Shown: one piece after another, positions 51,149-59,296 of the stretch
How positions within the stretch are numbered: the first letter of the stretch is position 1
Layout: every line of letters begins with the position of its first letter
Source: Castellaniella denitrificans
GTDB lineage: Bacteria > Pseudomonadota > Gammaproteobacteria > Burkholderiales > Burkholderiaceae_B
Reading direction: 5' to 3'
Length of the DNA stretch: 64,000 nt
Assembly: GCF_042653765.1 (NCBI RefSeq)
Contig: NZ_JBHSEZ010000028.1
Location: 124,001 to 188,000, forward strand
Notes under the pieces: model-generated
Seen by the model: only the letters and a program-made list of their open reading frames with translations
Database searches by the model: none
Told to the model about the DNA's origin: nothing
Translations under genes and position numbers: made by a program

Positions 51149-52123
51149 ATGATCACCGAATCCCTGTCCGTGCGGGTGGCCGGCAAGCACCAGGCCGCCC
51201 GGGACGTCGTCAGCCTCGAACTGGTGGACCCCGATGGCGGCCCGTTGCCGGAATTCTCGCCTGGCGCGCACATCGACGTGCACCTGCCGGGCGGCTTCAT
51301 CCGCCAGTACTCCCTGCTCAACGACTGCCTGCAGCGTTCCCACTTCCTGATCGGCGTGCTGCGCGAGCCGCAATCGCGGGGCGGGTCGGCGGCTGTGCAC
51401 GACCTCGTGCGGGTCGGGGACCTGCTTCGCATCAGCGCGCCGCGCAACCGCTTCCCGCTGGTGCCGGCCGAGCGCAGCCTGCTGTTCGCCGGCGGGATCG
51501 GGATCACGCCGCTGCTGTGCATGGCGCGCCGCCTGCGGGCGACGGACGCGGCCTTCGAGTTGCACTACAGCTGCCGTTCCCGCGACCGCGCCGCCTTCCT
51601 GGACGAGATCCAGGGACCGCTCCTGGCGGGGCGGGCCCAGGCGCACTTCGACGACGAGCCGGACACCGCCCTGGACGCGCGGGCCATCCTTTCGGCGGCC
51701 GGCGAGCGCACCCACGTCTACGTCTGCGGGCCGTCGGGCTACATCGACTTCATCCGCGCCCAGGCGCGCGACGCCGGCGTGGACGAGGCGCGCATCCACT
51801 TCGAGCGCTTCGCGCTCGGTGAGGACGAGCATCCCTCGGCGCCGGTCGAGGGAGACACGGCCTTCCAGGTCAAGCTGGCCAGCACCGGCGAAGTCTTCGA
51901 CATCCCGGCCGACGAGACCATCACCTCGGCCCTGGACCGGCAGGGCGTGTTCATCCCGGTGTCCTGCGAGGAAGGCATCTGCGGCACCTGCCTGACGGGC
52001 GTGCGCGAAGGCGTGCCGGATCATCGCGACAGCTATCTCACCGACGCCGAGCACGCGGCCAACGACCAGTTCACGCCGTGCTGCTCGCGCGCGCGGACCC
52101 CCATGCTGGTGCTGGACCTGTAG
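51149..52123 (+). CDS. vanB: Vanillate O-demethylase reductase subunit
   Basis: Class IA-type oxygenase reductase, 324 residues: FMN/flavin domain (FIRQYSLLNDCLQRSHFLIG), NAD-binding domain (LLFAGGIGITPLLCMARRLR; THVYVCGPSGYIDFIR) and a C-terminal plant-type [2Fe-2S] ferredoxin with Cys273, Cys278, Cys281 and Cys311 (SCEEGICGTCLTG; TPCCSRA). It passes electrons from NADH to VanA. Confidence 0.92.
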   Translation: MITESLSVRVAGKHQAARDVVSLELVDPDGGPLPEFSPGAHIDVHLPGGFIRQYSLLNDCLQRSHFLIGVLREPQSRGGSAAVHDLVRVGDLLRISAPRNRFPLVPAERSLLFAGGIGITPLLCMARRLRATDAAFELHYSCRSRDRAAFLDEIQGPLLAGRAQAHFDDEPDTALDARAILSAAGERTHVYVCGPSGYIDFIRAQARDAGVDEARIHFERFALGEDEHPSAPVEGDTAFQVKLASTGEVFDIPADETITSALDRQGVFIPVSCEEGICGTCLTGVREGVPDHRDSYLTDAEHAANDQFTPCCSRARTPMLVLDL

Positions 52124-52179
52124 ACACGGGACAGCGCCTTCATTGCACGCATTTCACGATGACAAGACAAGGAGACAAC

Positions 52180-53349
52180 GTGAAGCATACGATCGGTAAA
52201 TTGCTGGCCGCCTGCGTCTTCGCGGCCGGAGGTCTGGGCGCGGCCCAGGCGCAGGACCTGAAGGTCGGCATGATCCTGCCGCTGTCGGGGCCGTTCGCCT
52301 CGACCGGACAGCAGATGGTGAACGGCGCGAAGCTCTACCTGAAAGAGCACGGCGACACGGTGGCGGGCCGCCGGATCGTGCTGATCGACAAGGACGACAC
52401 CGGCGTGTCGCCCTCGATCAGCAAGCGCCAGGCGCAGACCCTGCTGATCCAGGACAAGGCCGAGATCCTGGCCGGCTTCGGCCTGACGCCGGGCGCGTTT
52501 TCCGTCGCGCCCCTGGCGACCGAGGCCAAGGTGCCCATGGTCGTGATGAACGCCGCGACGTCCTCGATCACCGAGAAGTCGCCCTACATCGTGCGCACGT
52601 CCATGACCCTGCCGCAGGTGGCCGCTCCGATGGCGAGCTGGGCGGCGGCCAACGGCATCCGCAAGGTCTACGTCGCCGTGGCCGACTATGGTCCCGGCCA
52701 CGACGCGGCGGCCCAGTTCAAGAAGACCTTCACCGCCGCGGGTGGCGAGGTGGTGGGCGAAGTCCACACGCCGCTCACCAGCCCGGACTTCGCGCCGTTC
52801 CTGCAGAAGATCAAGGACGCCAGGCCGGACGCGATCTTCCTGTTCGTGCCCAACGGCGAACAAGGGGTCGCCTTCGCCAAGAGCTACAAGGAGCGCGCCC
52901 TGGCCGACGCCGGCATCCGGCTGCTGGCCACCGGCGACGTGGTCACCGAGGACGTGCTCGCGGCCATGGGCGACAACGCCCTGGGCATGATCACCTCGTT
53001 CCACTACTCCCAGGCGCACGACTCGCCGGAAAACAAGGCCTTCGTCGAAGCCTACGCCCGGGCCTATCCCGGCACGCGGCCCAACATGGTGGCGGTGGCG
53101 GCCTACGACGGCATGCGCCTGATCCGCGAGGCCCTGGAAAAGACCCAGGGCGACGCCGGCGGCGACGCCTTCATGGCGGCGGTCAAGGGGATGAAGTGGA
53201 CCAGCCCGCGCGGCCCGGTGGAAATCGATCCGCAGACGCGCGACATCGTCCAGAACGTCTACATCCGCAAGGTGGAGAAGGTGGACGGCGTGCTGCAGAA
53301 CGTGGAATTCGCCACGGTCGAGGCGGTCAAGGACCCCGGGAAGATGTAG
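52180..53349 (+). CDS. ABC transporter periplasmic binding protein (Leu/Ile/Val type)
   Basis: 389 residues with a signal peptide (LLAACVFAAGGLGAAQA, cleavage before QDLKVG) and the type I periplasmic fold (VGMILPLSGPFASTGQQMVN; GFGLTPGAFSVAPLATEAKV). LivK-like proteins near aromatic genes often bind aromatic acids such as protocatechuate or 4-hydroxybenzoate (recalled). GTG 52180 was chosen for its AAGGAGA site; ATG 52159 in frame is an alternative. No ABC permease or ATPase gene is present nearby, so it must work with components encoded elsewhere. Confidence 0.88.
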   Translation: MKHTIGKLLAACVFAAGGLGAAQAQDLKVGMILPLSGPFASTGQQMVNGAKLYLKEHGDTVAGRRIVLIDKDDTGVSPSISKRQAQTLLIQDKAEILAGFGLTPGAFSVAPLATEAKVPMVVMNAATSSITEKSPYIVRTSMTLPQVAAPMASWAAANGIRKVYVAVADYGPGHDAAAQFKKTFTAAGGEVVGEVHTPLTSPDFAPFLQKIKDARPDAIFLFVPNGEQGVAFAKSYKERALADAGIRLLATGDVVTEDVLAAMGDNALGMITSFHYSQAHDSPENKAFVEAYARAYPGTRPNMVAVAAYDGMRLIREALEKTQGDAGGDAFMAAVKGMKWTSPRGPVEIDPQTRDIVQNVYIRKVEKVDGVLQNVEFATVEAVKDPGKM

Positions 53350-53382
53350 CGCAGGATGATGCGCCGGGGCTCCATAGCAATC

Positions 53383-53400
53383 CGGCATAGCTGCTAGTGA
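53383..53400. promoter_or_regulatory. LysR-type box, copy 1 (before aldo/keto reductase)
   Basis: CGGCATAGCTGCTAGTG lies 48 bp before the aldo/keto reductase start and differs at one position from the 17-mer at 58005-58021 upstream of pmdU. A shared regulator, probably the LysR protein at 57025-57939, is suggested. Confidence 0.55.
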
Positions 53401-53403
53401 CGC

Positions 53404-53420
53404 GCCCGGTCTTACCGGGC
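53404..53420 (+). terminator. Hairpin after the binding-protein gene
   Basis: GCCCGGT-CTT-ACCGGGC, a 7-bp stem with a 3-nt loop, followed by CGTCCCGTTT. Probably ends the van/binding-protein transcript, though it lies just inside the next promoter region. Confidence 0.45.
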
Positions 53421-53447
53421 CGTCCCGTTTATGGGGATAATCGGGTC

Positions 53448-54458
53448 ATGATGACGACGAAGACGACGACGCGCACGCTGGCCGGTTTCCCGATCTTTTC
53501 CATCGGCCTGGGCTGCATGAGCCTGAGCCACGGCTACGGCCCGGCGGCCGCTCCGGCCGATGCCGAAGCCCTGCTGCTGGGGGCGCTGGACCGCGGGGTG
53601 ACGCTGTTCGACACGGCGGCCCTCTACGGCTTCGGCCACAACGAGGAACTCCTGGGCCGGGTGCTGGCCCCGCATCGCAGCCGCTTCATGCTGGCCAGCA
53701 AATGCGGGATCTTCCGCGAGAACGGCCAACGCCGCATCGACGGCCGGCCCGAGACCCTGCGCCGCACCTGCGAGGATTCGCTGCGCCGCCTGCGCACCGA
53801 CGTGATCGACCTGTACTACCTGCACCGCTGGGACAAGTCCGTGCCCATCGAGGACAGCGTGGGCGCGCTGGCCGACCTGGTCCGCGCGGGCAAGATCCGC
53901 GCCATCGGCCTGTCCGAAGTCTCGGCCGCCACGCTGCGGCGGGCGCACGCCGTGCATCCGGTCGCCGCCGTCCAGAGCGAATATTCCCTGTGGTCGCGCG
54001 AGGTCGAGATCGCCGTCCTGGGCGCCTGCCGCGAACTGGGCGCAGCGCTGGTGGCCTTCAGCCCGCTGGGGCGGGCGTTCCTGGCCGACGGCCTGCCCGA
54101 TCCGGCGGCCCTGGACGATGGCGACCTGCGGCGGCGCATGCCGCGCTTCCAGCCCGACACCTTCGCGCACAACCAGGCGCTGCTGGCGCCGCTGCGGCGC
54201 ATGGCCCTGGATCATGGCTGCACGCCGGGCCAACTGGCGCTGGCCTGGCTGCTGCATCAGGGAGAGGACGTCATCCCCATCCCCGGGACGACCCGGCTGG
54301 CGCACCTGGAGGAAAACCTGGGCGCGGTCGATGTGCGGCTGGACGCGGCGGCCTGCGATGCACTGGCGCGGCTGTTCGCCCGCGACCGGGTCGCGGGCGA
54401 ACGCTATGGCGCCGCCACGCAGGCGGAAGTCGACACGGAACAGTTTCCGGCGTCCTGA
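53448..54458 (+). CDS. Aldo/keto reductase
   Basis: 336 residues, NADPH-dependent reductase of the AKR barrel family. Catalytic tetrad candidates: Asp and Tyr in LFDTAALYGFGHNEELLG, Lys in MLASKCGIF, His in LYYLHRWDKS. The cofactor end IPIPGTTRLAHLEENLGA is typical. ATG 53448/53451 start. Substrate unknown; an aromatic aldehyde or a keto acid of the surrounding pathway would fit. Shares an upstream motif with the pmd operon, so it is probably part of the same regulon. Confidence 0.85.
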   Translation: MMTTKTTTRTLAGFPIFSIGLGCMSLSHGYGPAAAPADAEALLLGALDRGVTLFDTAALYGFGHNEELLGRVLAPHRSRFMLASKCGIFRENGQRRIDGRPETLRRTCEDSLRRLRTDVIDLYYLHRWDKSVPIEDSVGALADLVRAGKIRAIGLSEVSAATLRRAHAVHPVAAVQSEYSLWSREVEIAVLGACRELGAALVAFSPLGRAFLADGLPDPAALDDGDLRRRMPRFQPDTFAHNQALLAPLRRMALDHGCTPGQLALAWLLHQGEDVIPIPGTTRLAHLEENLGAVDVRLDAAACDALARLFARDRVAGERYGAATQAEVDTEQFPAS

Positions 54459-54548
54459 GGACGCCTCGCGGCCCGTCGTCCGCGTCGGGCCGGGCCGGGC
54501 GCGCGATCCGCGCTTGAATCGGCATCATTGAATGGAGCTTCGAAAGCG

Positions 54549-55442
54549 ATGCAAGGCACTCGACTGGGTTTGATCGGCTATGGCGAGGTCGGCGGCATTT
54601 TCTGCGCCGGTCTGAAAACGGAGGTGGACAGCGTCCATGCCTGGGACATCAAGCTGGCCGACGCGGCCGCGTCGGCGCCGCTGCGTGAACGCGCGGCGCG
54701 CGACGGCGTGACGCTGTGCGATTCGGCGGCGGCGCTGTGCGCGGCGAGCGACCTGGTGATTTCCGCCGTCACCGCCTCGAACGCCGTGGCGGTGGCGCGC
54801 GAGGCGGCCGCGCACCTGCGGCCGGGCACCATCTTCCTGGACCTGAATTCCGCTTCGCCGGGGGCCAAGCGCCAGGCCGCCGGACTGGTCGAGGCCGCGG
54901 GCGGGCGCTACGTCGAGGCGGGGGTGATGACTTCGGTCCCGCCCTACGGCATCCGGGTGCCGATGCTGCTGGGCGGGCCGCACGCCGAGGCCCTGGCCGA
55001 GCGGCTGCGCGCCTTCGGCATGGACGCCACCGCCGTGTCGCCCGAACTGGGCGTGGCCTCGGCCATCAAGATGTGCCGCAGCGTGATGATCAAGGGCCTG
55101 GAGGCCCTGGTGATCGAAAGCTACACCGCCGCGCGCGCCTACGGCGTCGAGGACTACGTGCTGCCCACGCTGCAGGAAACCTTCCCGTCCATCGACTGGA
55201 CGGAGCAGGGCCGTTATTTCTACAGCCGCGTCGTGCAGCACGGCCGCCGCCGCGCCGAGGAAATGCGCGAGGTCGCCAACACCGTGCGCGAGGCCGGCTT
55301 CGAACCCTGGATGGCCGCCGCGACCGCCGAGAAGCAGGACTGGGTCGCCGGGCTGGCCGCCCAGGGCCTGTTCGCGGGCGTCGAAGCGGCGGGCGGCTGG
55401 CAGGCCTATGCGGACCGGCTGATCGCGCAGGCGCGGGATTAG
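54549..55442 (+). CDS. NAD(P)-dependent oxidoreductase with DUF1932 domain
   Basis: 297 residues. N-terminal Rossmann fold (LGLIGYGEVGGIFCAGL) and 6-phosphogluconate/3-hydroxyisobutyrate dehydrogenase-like segments (GTIFLDLNSASPGAKRQAAG), followed by the helical DUF1932 C-terminus (ASAIKMCRSVMIKGLEALVI with the likely catalytic Lys). The reaction is unknown; hydroxyacid oxidation is plausible. ATG 54549 preferred over a TTG seven codons earlier. It follows the aldo/keto reductase by 90 bp. Confidence 0.82.
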   Translation: MQGTRLGLIGYGEVGGIFCAGLKTEVDSVHAWDIKLADAAASAPLRERAARDGVTLCDSAAALCAASDLVISAVTASNAVAVAREAAAHLRPGTIFLDLNSASPGAKRQAAGLVEAAGGRYVEAGVMTSVPPYGIRVPMLLGGPHAEALAERLRAFGMDATAVSPELGVASAIKMCRSVMIKGLEALVIESYTAARAYGVEDYVLPTLQETFPSIDWTEQGRYFYSRVVQHGRRRAEEMREVANTVREAGFEPWMAAATAEKQDWVAGLAAQGLFAGVEAAGGWQAYADRLIAQARD

Positions 55443-55600
55443 GCCGTATTGTCGCCAGCGACTATTGATGATCTTTCTGATAATTCTTTGAAAATCATAT
55501 CGATCAGGTTTTGCGGGTCGGTCCACCCTGGCTGCTTCCAGAGCTCAGTGGAAACTGAGATATTCGTTTCCGCCAATGACCCTGTGCTTACAATATTCAT
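55439..55600 (-). CDS. Small hypothetical ORF in AT-rich patch
   Basis: A 53-codon frame (ATG at 55600, TAA at 55439) in AT-rich DNA, overlapping the end of the DUF1932 gene by 4 bp. It reads as a plausible soluble peptide (STELWKQPGWTDPQNLIDMI) but matches no family I recognise and has no clear ribosome site. May be the fragment of a lost gene. Confidence 0.2.
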   Translation of the reverse strand: MNIVSTGSLAETNISVSTELWKQPGWTDPQNLIDMIFKELSERSSIVAGDNTA

Positions 55601-55752
55601 CGTCGTCCTGTTTATCCAAAGTTCCCACGTTACAGGGCATTAGCTGGGTTTTTCGCATCTCTGCCGAGCGGATCAGGCTTCGTTAATTATTTTTTTTGCT
55701 CTGATACAAGCTCCGCCAATTAATGTATCAGCCCATCAACTGCCTGTCACAT
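55443..55752. other. AT-rich spacer before the fic gene
   Basis: About 310 bp of clearly lower GC than the flanking catabolic genes. Apart from the weak 53-codon frame, no gene, terminator or RNA was recognised. GTTAATTATTTTTTTTGCTC (55683-55702) is the most AT-rich run. Probably part of the same foreign insertion as the fic gene. Confidence 0.5.
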
Positions 55753-56898
55753 TCAGGTGTAAGCCTGGAATTGGCTGTTGTCCCGGCTGAGCAGTTGCAT
55801 CAGCTTTGGGTGGATGAAGAGCTTTTCTTTGCCAAATGGCATTTCGCGCAACACGCCCAGGGCGGTCAGGTCGTGCAGGTAGCGTGAAGCGGCCTGGCGT
55901 TGGGCAATGCCTTTGTCCACCAGGTTGCCGATGCGGCAATAGGGCTGTTCAAAGATGACGTCCACCAATTCGCGAGTGTAGATCTTGGGTAGGCGCGCGC
56001 GCACGTATTCGGTGGTGTGCTCGGCCAGCGCGCGGATGGCGGCGATCTTGTCGGTGGTCCAGCGGGACGTATCGGTCACGGCCTGCAGCATGAACAGCAG
56101 CCAGGGTTCCCAGGCTTCGTCTCGCGTGACGTTGAGCAGCAGGCGGTAGTAGTCGGCTTTGTGCGCGATGATATGGCGGCTGAGATACAGGATGGGCAGG
56201 GTCAGCAAGTCCTCCTGGATCAGATAAAGGATGTTGAGCACCCGGCCTGTGCGGCCGTTGCCATCGGTGAAGGGGTGGATGGCTTCGAATTGATAGTGAC
56301 CTACCGCCATGCGGACCAAAGGGTCCAGCGCGGCCTGGTGATGCAGGAAGCGTTCCCAATTGGCGAGCAGGTCGCGCAAGCGGGCTTCACCTTCGGGTGG
56401 AGTGTAGATCACTTCGCCGGAGCGGTTGTTGGCGAGCTGGGTGCCTGGCGTACGGCGAATGTCCATGTCCACCCCTTTCAGGGTGCGGCAGACATCCACG
56501 GCAGTGGCGGTGCAAAGCGGCCGCGCCTTGAGTGACTGAAAGCCTTGGTGCAGCGCGGTGCGGTAGCGGAGCGCCTCTTTGGTGGCGGGATCGGCGTTGT
56601 CGTGGCCCTGCGCGTGCTGGAACAGCTTGTCGGTCGTGGTGACGATGTTTTCAATTCCCGAACTGTCTTTGGCTTCCAGCAGCGGGATGGTGTTGATCAG
56701 CATCGCCTGATTGGGGATGAGTTCGGCGGCTTGCTTGAGTTCGGCCAATGCCGCGCGCGCCTCGATGCAGGCTTTGAGCACGGCCCTGCTTTCCAGGTCG
56801 TGTGCCGGGGGGAGTGAGGGCAAGCGGTTGTGGGGCCGTTCGGGATGCCAGGCGAGGGCGGCATTGGTCATGATGCAAAAATGATGTTTTATCGACAC
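55753..56898 (-). CDS. Fic-family protein (class II, AMPylator type)
   Basis: 381 residues. The Fic core HPFTDGNGRTGR (208-219) has catalytic His208 and the full HxFx(D/E)GNGRxxR pattern, so AMP transfer to a target hydroxyl is expected. N-terminal to it is an inhibitory motif S-S-G-I-E-N (79-84) with Glu83, the class II arrangement where the regulatory helix is in the same chain. The C-terminus looks like a winged-helix domain (NLVDKGIAQRQAASRYLHDL). Start ATG 56898; Met10 (56871) is an alternative. Lower GC than its neighbours and its placing between two catabolic segments suggest acquisition. Targets unknown. Confidence 0.88.
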   Translation of the reverse strand: MSIKHHFCIMTNAALAWHPERPHNRLPSLPPAHDLESRAVLKACIEARAALAELKQAAELIPNQAMLINTIPLLEAKDSSGIENIVTTTDKLFQHAQGHDNADPATKEALRYRTALHQGFQSLKARPLCTATAVDVCRTLKGVDMDIRRTPGTQLANNRSGEVIYTPPEGEARLRDLLANWERFLHHQAALDPLVRMAVGHYQFEAIHPFTDGNGRTGRVLNILYLIQEDLLTLPILYLSRHIIAHKADYYRLLLNVTRDEAWEPWLLFMLQAVTDTSRWTTDKIAAIRALAEHTTEYVRARLPKIYTRELVDVIFEQPYCRIGNLVDKGIAQRQAASRYLHDLTALGVLREMPFGKEKLFIHPKLMQLLSRDNSQFQAYT

Positions 56899-56943
56899 GT
56901 CCGCAGCTTATGTCGCCGCCAACGACACGTCAAGAAGACGTGT
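56893..56943. promoter_or_regulatory. Repeated CGACACGTC motifs before the fic gene
   Basis: CGACACGTC occurs at 56893-56901 and again at 56923-56931 (30 bp apart, same strand), and the second copy forms a perfect dyad ACACGTC-AAGAA-GACGTGT (56925-56943). The first copy overlaps the fic start. Likely operator sites; spacing of three helical turns would favour cooperative binding. Confidence 0.5.
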
Positions 56944-57024
56944 TTCAATTTTCCTGAAATGAGTACATATCTCGGGCTCGGGTTGCGTGCGACGACATGA
57001 CTGGAGCAAGCCGTCGCCACGCCG

Positions 57025-57939
57025 TCACGCCGCCCGCGTCATCGCCGGCGGATACACCTGACGCACCGTGGTGCGGATCAGTTCCAGCATCGCCTTCTGC
57101 GTCAGGGTGGTGATCCGGCCCGCCGCCGTCGCCAGGTACAGGCGGCTGCGCAGTTCGGGCTGGGTGATGGGCCGGATGTGATAGTGGTCCGGCTGCGCCG
57201 AGGTCAGGACGGCATGCTCCGTCAGGATGGCGTAGCCGGTGCCGTCGGCCACCAGGTCCAGGATCGCCTGGACGCTGTCGATTTCCAGACGGATGTTCGG
57301 CCGGGCGCCGATCAGCGCCATTTCCGATTCCAGCAGCATGCGCACGGTGTGCGGCCGGTTCGGGATGATCAGGGGGATGTTGACCAGCGCGTGCAGCGGC
57401 AGCGGCTGGTCCGAGGGATGCGGCCCCCGGGTACCGACCAGATACAGCCGTTCGCTGGTCAGCGGCGACAGGTCCAGGTCGGCGGACGGGGAGGGATTGT
57501 ACATCAGGGCGATGTCCAGGCGGCCCGCCAGCAGCCATTCCTGCATGACCAGGGACAGGCCCTCGCTGATCGACAGGCTGGCGTTCGGCAGCCGCTTGCG
57601 GAACTGCCGCGTCAGTTCCACCGTCATCATCTTCGAGGCGCTGGGCGCGATGCCCAGGGCCACGCGGCCGGCTAGCGCGCCCTGGACCCGGCCCATGTCC
57701 TCCTTGGCTCGGTCGACCTGGTGCAGGATGCCGCGGCAGTGCTCCAGCAGCAGCTTGCCGGCCTCGGTGGTGGTGACGCCGCGTCCGTTGCGGTTCAGCA
57801 GGTTCTGGCGCAGTTCGACCTCCAGCATGCGGACCTGGCGGCTGAGGGCCGGCTGGGCGATGTTCAGAGCGTGCGAAGCCTGGGTGAAGCTGCCCAGTTC
57901 GGCGACGCGCATGAAGTATTCCAGTTGCTTGAGATCCAT
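57025..57939 (-). CDS. LysR-family regulator of the pmd operon
   Basis: 304 residues. N-terminal winged HTH (LKQLEYFMRVAELGSFTQAS; QPALSRQVRMLEVELRQNLL) and a C-terminal periplasmic-type effector domain (GRVALGIAPSASKMMTVELT; LDIALMYNPSPSADLDL). Divergent from pmdU with a 175-bp gap, the standard LysR position, so it probably activates the protocatechuate 4,5-cleavage operon in response to a pathway compound such as protocatechuate. Confidence 0.88.
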   Translation of the reverse strand: MDLKQLEYFMRVAELGSFTQASHALNIAQPALSRQVRMLEVELRQNLLNRNGRGVTTTEAGKLLLEHCRGILHQVDRAKEDMGRVQGALAGRVALGIAPSASKMMTVELTRQFRKRLPNASLSISEGLSLVMQEWLLAGRLDIALMYNPSPSADLDLSPLTSERLYLVGTRGPHPSDQPLPLHALVNIPLIIPNRPHTVRMLLESEMALIGARPNIRLEIDSVQAILDLVADGTGYAILTEHAVLTSAQPDHYHIRPITQPELRSRLYLATAAGRITTLTQKAMLELIRTTVRQVYPPAMTRAA

Positions 57940-58003
57940 GGCCTCGATGTCGTATTAGGGTTTACCCTAAAATTCGGTATTGCACTATGTGAATCATATC
58001 ATT

Positions 58004-58021
58004 TCGGCATAGCTGATAGTG
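58004..58021. promoter_or_regulatory. LysR-type box, copy 2 (pmd promoter region)
   Basis: TCGGCATAGCTGATAGTG lies between the LysR gene and pmdU. CTATG (57984-57988) and CATAG (58008-58012) form a spaced dyad across it. A near-identical box precedes the aldo/keto reductase (53383-53400). Confidence 0.55.
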
Positions 58022-58114
58022 GACGTATGCCCTTATGAATTGCATGGCGCGCGCCCATAATGAGCCCATCAAGGGAGCCTTGGATTCAGGGGTTCCCAGG
58101 CACAGCATGGTGAC

Positions 58115-59254
58115 ATGATGCAGAAACCCATTCCAGCCTTGTTCATGCGCGGCGGCACGTCGCGCGGGCCGTTTTTCCTGGAATCCGACCTGCCCCCGGA
58201 CACGGCGGCGCGCGACCGGGTGCTGCTGGCGGTGATGGGCTCGCCGGACCGGCGCCAGATCGACGGCCTGGGCGGCGCCCACCCCCTCACCAGCAAGGTC
58301 GGCATCGTGCGGCCCGGCACGGTACCGGGCGTGGACCTGGAATTCCTGTTCGCGCAACTGCAGCCCGACCGCGACACGGTCGACACGACAGCCAATTGCG
58401 GCAACATGCTGGCGGCGGTCGTGCCCTTCGCGCTGGAGCGCGGCCTGATCCAGCCCCAGGGCGACGAGACCACTGTCCGCGTGCTGACCCGCAACACCGG
58501 CATGCAGTGCGACATCACCGTCCTCACCCCGATGACGCCGGAAGGCCGCCGGGTGTCCTACGAGGGCGATGCGCGCATCGACGGCGTGCCCGGCCGCTCG
58601 GCGCCGATCACGATCAATTTCCTCGACACGGCTGGCTCGGTGTGTTCGGGCCTGCTGCCCACCGGCCGGGTGCGCGACCGCGTGCGCGTCGAGCCGCCGG
58701 CCGGCGCGGACTTCGAGGCCTTCGAGATCGAGGTCACCTGCATCGACAACGGCATGCCGCTGGTACTGTTCCGCGCCGGCGACGTGGGCTGCACGGGGCA
58801 CGAGACCCCGGCCGAGCTCAACGCCGACCAGGCGCTCAAGGCCCGCATCGAGGCCCTGCGGCTGCGCACGGGCGAACTGATGGGCCTGGGCGACGTGTCC
58901 TCGCGCAACTATCCCAAGATGACCCTGGTGTCCGAGCCCCGGGAGGGCGGGGCGATCAGTACCCGCAGCTTCATCCCGCACGTCTGCCACGAGGCCATCG
59001 GCGTGCTGGCGGCGGTGACGGTGGGCACGGCCTGCGTCCTGGAAGGCTCCGTGCCGCACGACCTGGCGCGCCTGCCCGAAGGCGCGCGCAAGGCTGTGTC
59101 GATCGAGCACCCCAGCGGAGAATTCACGGTCGAGCTGGAGCTCGACCCCCAGGATCCCCAGAAGGTCGTGCGCGCGGCGCTGCTGCGCACCGCGCGGCTC
59201 ATCATGCGCGGCGAAGCGATGGTGCCGGCCTCGGCCTGGTCCCAGGCGCGCTGA
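58115..59254 (+). CDS. pmdU: 4-oxalomesaconate tautomerase (LigU/GalD, PrpF family)
   Basis: 379 residues of the PrpF/AcnD-accessory isomerase family: PALFMRGGTSRGPFFLESDL at the N-terminus, GGAHPLTSKVGIV, the cysteine segment TTANCGNMLAAVVPFAL and DTAGSVCSGLLPTG. In the protocatechuate 4,5-cleavage pathway it moves the double bond of 4-oxalomesaconate so that the hydratase can act. First gene of the operon; two ATGs in a row (58115, 58118). Matches pmdU of Comamonas and ligU of Sphingobium as recalled. Confidence 0.9.
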   Translation: MMQKPIPALFMRGGTSRGPFFLESDLPPDTAARDRVLLAVMGSPDRRQIDGLGGAHPLTSKVGIVRPGTVPGVDLEFLFAQLQPDRDTVDTTANCGNMLAAVVPFALERGLIQPQGDETTVRVLTRNTGMQCDITVLTPMTPEGRRVSYEGDARIDGVPGRSAPITINFLDTAGSVCSGLLPTGRVRDRVRVEPPAGADFEAFEIEVTCIDNGMPLVLFRAGDVGCTGHETPAELNADQALKARIEALRLRTGELMGLGDVSSRNYPKMTLVSEPREGGAISTRSFIPHVCHEAIGVLAAVTVGTACVLEGSVPHDLARLPEGARKAVSIEHPSGEFTVELELDPQDPQKVVRAALLRTARLIMRGEAMVPASAWSQAR

Positions 59255-59296
59255 TCATCCCGGATACGGCGTCACACAGAAAAGGAATCGTAAGAC

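Noticed and set aside
55449..55643. 64-codon plus-strand frame after the DUF1932 gene
   Set aside because: No ribosome site or recognisable feature, and it opposes an equally weak minus-strand frame; coding is not supported in either direction beyond low confidence.
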